This document shows, piece after piece, positions 61,403 through 64,000 of a stretch of DNA of 64,000 nucleotides (positions are counted from its first letter, which is position 1; every line of letters begins with the position of its first letter). The DNA is from Gammaproteobacteria bacterium (GTDB taxonomy: Bacteria; Pseudomonadota; Gammaproteobacteria; Ga0077536), in contig JAJFJQ010000020.1 in assembly GCA_021773835.1 (NCBI GenBank), positions 1 through 64,000 of the forward strand, written 5' to 3'. The translations under genes and the position numbers were made by a program. Under the pieces are notes generated by a model. The model worked only from the letters and a program-made list of their open reading frames with translations. It did no database searches and was not told the DNA's origin.

Positions 61403-61433
61403 GACCCTCCGACTAGCAAGGGGTCGGAGGGTC
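61403..61433. terminator. Strong hairpin between convergent genes
   Basis: GACCCTCCGAC / GTCGGAGGGTC, an 11-bp perfect stem with a nine-base loop, 12 bases after the stop of the SnoaL-like gene on the minus strand. No T-tract follows, so it may act as a bidirectional transcript-end hairpin. Confidence 0.5.
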
Positions 61434-61445
61434 ATGCGGCCTAGT

Positions 61446-61880
61446 CTATCGATCGGCCGTCATGCGCAGTGCAACACGTAGATGTTGGTACTTCCATTCG
61501 CCGTTTATTTTCACGTAATCGTCGTCATAACGCAGGGCCATCCACGTCTCTTTGTTACCTTCGATCAACGTCCACGGGCCCATGATGTACCAAATACCGG
61601 TGGCGCGATCGCCGTTGACTTCGATTATTGGGTTCATCATGTTGTGCTGAGAAAAGGAAAACATATCCTTAAAGCCCTGAAACAATTCGCGGATCGCCTG
61701 GTGCCCCACGGCCTTGCCAAAGTCTGCGCTTTCCCAAATACCATCTTCCGCGAACACCGAGGCGATGGTGTCAGGGTTATGCATGTCGTCGCAAATGTGG
61801 CTGTAGCGGGCTTTGAGTTGTTTAATCGCTTCAATATCTTCCAGCCGGGTGATCCGCTGTTCGAGTGCGGTCATGTCCAT
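61446..61880 (-). CDS. SnoaL-like/nuclear transport factor 2 family protein, copy 1
   Basis: 144 residues of the NTF2-like cone fold. It opens with a helix (LEQRITRLEDIEAIKQLKARYSHICDD), then the IASVFAEDGIWES segment, then ATGIWYIMGPWTL. GGAGGAGAG precedes the ATG. Members are isomerases, dehydratases or binding proteins for small hydrophobic ligands; the active site cannot be fixed from sequence. By my count 116 of 144 residues are identical to the protein at 62856-63290, so these are recent tandem duplicates with a lipase gene between them. Confidence 0.87.
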   Translation of the reverse strand: MDMTALEQRITRLEDIEAIKQLKARYSHICDDMHNPDTIASVFAEDGIWESADFGKAVGHQAIRELFQGFKDMFSFSQHNMMNPIIEVNGDRATGIWYIMGPWTLIEGNKETWMALRYDDDYVKINGEWKYQHLRVALRMTADR

Positions 61881-62085
61881 CGTGAGCTCTCCTCCAAGTT
61901 GGGTTTTTCTAATTCGTTGTCACAATCTAAGTGGCGAAACTAACATAATACAGGCGCTTGTGTGCCGGCTCGAACAACATGAGTTGTGCGGCGCTTGGTC
62001 GCTCACCATGACCGTCAAGCGACCACAATAATACTTGGACAGCACAGGACAAGCCGGTCCGCAGCGTGCCCGGTTACGCACGTGC

Positions 62086-62829
62086 TTATGGCGGATGAGA
62101 TGAAAACTCGCCGGTTTTAATGAAGTTAAGTACTTGTTCTATAACGGCGTCATCTTTCATGATGAATGGGTGCGATACGTTAACAGCTCTAAAGTCCGCC
62201 ATTCCCTCTACCTTTGTCCGCTCGACCGAGACCTTCCCATCATCTGGATTCGGTAGAAATTGCGATAGCATGGGGTTAAACGTTTTCGTGCCGGCGATAA
62301 TACCGACGGAGTAGTCCACCGGTCCCAGTTGCAACGGGACACTGTTCTCGCCGGTTCCGAGCTGCAGGCCAGCCGGTCCATTCACCAAGGCAAATCCTGG
62401 GACCTCGGCAAGATTATCGACTACCTCACTGCCCTGGTTTGGCGGCGCGATCATGACAACATGACCAAGATTCTCCAGTTTGTTATTTTTAAGGTAGTGA
62501 CGAACTAATATTCCGCCCATCGAGTGCGTGACGAAATGAACAGCGTCATTCGACTCGGGTCCGCACATGCCAAGCCCAGTGCCAACGGCTAGCGGTGCCA
62601 ATGCTTCGATGGTTTTCTCACGCGACGGATAATCGACATTTGCAACTCGATAGCCGCGCGCGTCCAATGCCGATTCCAACTTTGTCATGGACCCCGCGGT
62701 GCGGGCCAAGCCGTGAAGCAAGATCACGCACTCGGCGTTGACCGACCCGGGGAAAATAACGCAAAAAACAACAATGAGCTTGAAGCTGCGAAACCCTTCC
62801 ACAATGCGGTTCAAAAAGCGCTTACGCAC
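62086..62829 (-). CDS. Exported lipase/alpha-beta hydrolase
   Basis: 247 residues. The N-terminal 32 residues are a basic then hydrophobic signal peptide (FKLIVVFCVIFPGSVNAE). VILLHGLARTAGSM is the oxyanion region and HFVTHSMGGILVRHYL the nucleophile elbow; the catalytic His is probably in VNVSHPFIM. This is the PGAP1/lipase-type fold of about 230 residues, exported to the periplasm. It lies between two nearly identical SnoaL-like genes on the same strand, 26 bases downstream of copy 2. Confidence 0.83.
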   Translation of the reverse strand: MRKRFLNRIVEGFRSFKLIVVFCVIFPGSVNAECVILLHGLARTAGSMTKLESALDARGYRVANVDYPSREKTIEALAPLAVGTGLGMCGPESNDAVHFVTHSMGGILVRHYLKNNKLENLGHVVMIAPPNQGSEVVDNLAEVPGFALVNGPAGLQLGTGENSVPLQLGPVDYSVGIIAGTKTFNPMLSQFLPNPDDGKVSVERTKVEGMADFRAVNVSHPFIMKDDAVIEQVLNFIKTGEFSSHPP

Positions 62830-62855
62830 CTGGCGTAGGTCTCTGCATATTAATC

Positions 62856-63290
62856 CTATCGATCAATATTCATGCGCAAGTCGACCCGCAGATGTTGATA
62901 TTTCCATTCACCATCAACTTTCACATAGTCGTCGTCATAGCGTGCGGCCATCCATATTTCTTTATTATTTTCCGTCAGCGTCCACGGGCCCATGATGTAC
63001 CAGATACCCGTCGCGAGATTGCCGTTCACTTCGATGACTGGGTTACTAATATTGTGTTGAGAAAACGTGAACATTTTTCGAAATCCGGAAAATAACTCAC
63101 GTATATCCTTATGGCCCTGTGCTTGACCGAAATCCTCACTCTCCCAGATCCCATCTTCGGCAAACACCGATGCGATGGTGTCCGGGTTGTGCGTATCGTC
63201 ACAGATATGGCAATAACGGGCTTTAAGCTGCTTGATGGCCTCGATGTCTTCTAGACGCGTGATTCTTTTCTCAAGTTCCGCCATATCCAT
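62856..63290 (-). CDS. SnoaL-like/nuclear transport factor 2 family protein, copy 2
   Basis: 144 residues, same length as copy 1 and with the same opening helix and IASVFAEDGIWESEDFG segment. The differences cluster in surface-type positions (residues 52-75 and 105-126), while the core IWYIMGPWTL and YDDDYVK segments are unchanged. ACAGGAGAACC precedes the ATG. Upstream member of the duplicated pair. The intervening hydrolase may use or supply the same ligand. Confidence 0.87.
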   Translation of the reverse strand: MDMAELEKRITRLEDIEAIKQLKARYCHICDDTHNPDTIASVFAEDGIWESEDFGQAQGHKDIRELFSGFRKMFTFSQHNISNPVIEVNGNLATGIWYIMGPWTLTENNKEIWMAARYDDDYVKVDGEWKYQHLRVDLRMNIDR

Positions 63291-63569
63291 CGTCGGTTCT
63301 CCTGTTACGGTTATTTAATCGATACCCATATTATCGCGACGAAAATGATTGACGCCATAGTTGTCACCGAAATCGTACAAAGCAATCATTAGTTCTCGTC
63401 GCTCCCACAGGCGCGATTCGATCGAGTAAATCGCTCAATTGCATAATCCTACGAGGTTTTCTACCGGCTTGTTGTGAATCGAACTGATTTTGCGGTACAA
63501 ATTTTTGCTTGAGTTTGCATCAAGCATCCGTCCATTATCCGCGTAGTTAATTGTATCGGGAAATAAACC

Positions 63570-64000
63570 ATGAATTGGGAAGCGATAGGGGTTCTCGCGG
63601 AGGTTATCGGGGCTCTCGGAGTGATCATAACGCGGTTCTATTTGGCCTATCAGATCCGGCAGAACACAAACCAACTTCAAGGGGATGCGATAGCAACGAT
63701 AAATGAAGCAGAGGTAACGTTGCTAAGAGACTTTAGAGATGATCTCGACCTGATTTCTGACTATGTCAATGTTTCTTCCGATTGGGATTCGGGGACGCCG
63801 CAGCAACAAGCGCGAGCACACGCTCACTTTGTGGCCTGGTTCAGAAATCGTGAAACGGCATACAACCTTTGGCAATCGAAGGCATTACCAGAAGCGATTT
63901 ATGAAACGCGCGAAAAGTTTGCCGTTTCGATAATTAGTGCGTCGGGTAGTCGGAAATGGTGGGACCGGCATCATCCGATGTTTGAGCCGAAATTTGTAAC
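63570..64000 (+). CDS. Small membrane-anchored protein, unknown function (3' end outside window)
   Basis: The frame runs open from the ATG at 63570 past the last base, 143 codons so far. GGGA lies nine bases upstream. One N-terminal membrane span (residues about 4-28, EAIGVLAEVIGALGVIITRFYLAY), then QIRQNTNQLQGDA and a helical soluble domain rich in Trp and Arg (FVAWFRNRETAYNLWQ; RKWWDRHHP). The opening E-V-I-G-x-x-x-V pattern links it to the gene at 27075-27542. No function known to me. Confidence 0.7.
   Translation, partial: MNWEAIGVLAEVIGALGVIITRFYLAYQIRQNTNQLQGDAIATINEAEVTLLRDFRDDLDLISDYVNVSSDWDSGTPQQQARAHAHFVAWFRNRETAYNLWQSKALPEAIYETREKFAVSIISASGSRKWWDRHHPMFEPKFV

Noticed and set aside
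63435-63680. Minus-strand frame of 81 codons near the right edge
   Set aside because: Overlaps the membrane protein that starts at 63570 and has no ribosome site or family features.

Overview
The window (64 kb, mid-to-high GC, densely coded) looks like a chromosomal segment of a proteobacterium, most likely a free-living gammaproteobacterium. Pointers are the DUF4124-glutaredoxin protein, the DUF6502/DUF5666 pair, the VPxPA-type C-terminal sorting tail, classic AGGAG ribosome sites and many catabolic genes of CoA and aromatic metabolism. The taxon is an inference: no rRNA or tRNA gene was seen. There are about 60 genes, no insertion sequence, no CRISPR array, and only two gene-free gaps longer than 300 bases (38436-38741 and 41654-41991).

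Layout. 1-437: tail of a PP2C-type phosphatase. 514-5554: minus-strand run of a FetB-like permease, class III CoA transferase, FAD monooxygenase, NIPSNAP protein and MFS transporter, divergent from a protein made of three RidA domains. 6974-13532: PQQ alcohol dehydrogenase with a haem c domain, a small secreted protein, a DUF6502/DUF5666 pair behind three identical operator-like palindromes, and a carotenoid oxygenase. 13529-18276: a TIR-transmembrane-TPR protein downstream of a class III nucleotidyl cyclase with a TPR region and a Rossmann-type domain; this is the best candidate for a little-described signalling or defence system. 18432-28999: luciferase-like oxidoreductases, SDRs, a CoA transferase, hydrolases and VOC proteins, resembling a scattered catabolic island. 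29048-30738: DNA repair pair (AlkA-like glycosylase and DinB).

30832-41653: a second catabolic block. A six-gene minus-strand operon holds a sodium:solute symporter, a meta-cleavage-type hydrolase, an iron alcohol dehydrogenase, a secreted cyclase-family hydrolase and both subunits of an aminophenol 1,6-dioxygenase-like ring-cleavage enzyme. It is divergent from a Tat-exported GMC dehydrogenase pair across a gap that contains an 18-bp perfect palindrome. 41992-44286: ECF sigma factor, small membrane protein, secreted protein, and a cell-surface protein with a sorting tail.

44386-59106: a third catabolic block that reads as a CoA-thioester aromatic pathway. It contains acyl-CoA dehydrogenase, enoyl-CoA hydratase, MarR regulator, SDR, RidA, thioesterase, an indolepyruvate:ferredoxin oxidoreductase pair, a formamidase/isatin-hydrolase-type cyclase protein, a fused monooxygenase/old-yellow-enzyme protein of the 2-aminobenzoyl-CoA monooxygenase/reductase type, and a second old yellow enzyme. 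A PAS histidine kinase sits in the middle. The set suggests breakdown of indolic compounds or anthranilate, but no CoA ligase is present here, so the substrate is inferred. 59210-64000: small secreted proteins, a membrane acyltransferase, and two near-identical SnoaL-like genes flanking a lipase, then the start of a small membrane protein that runs off the window.
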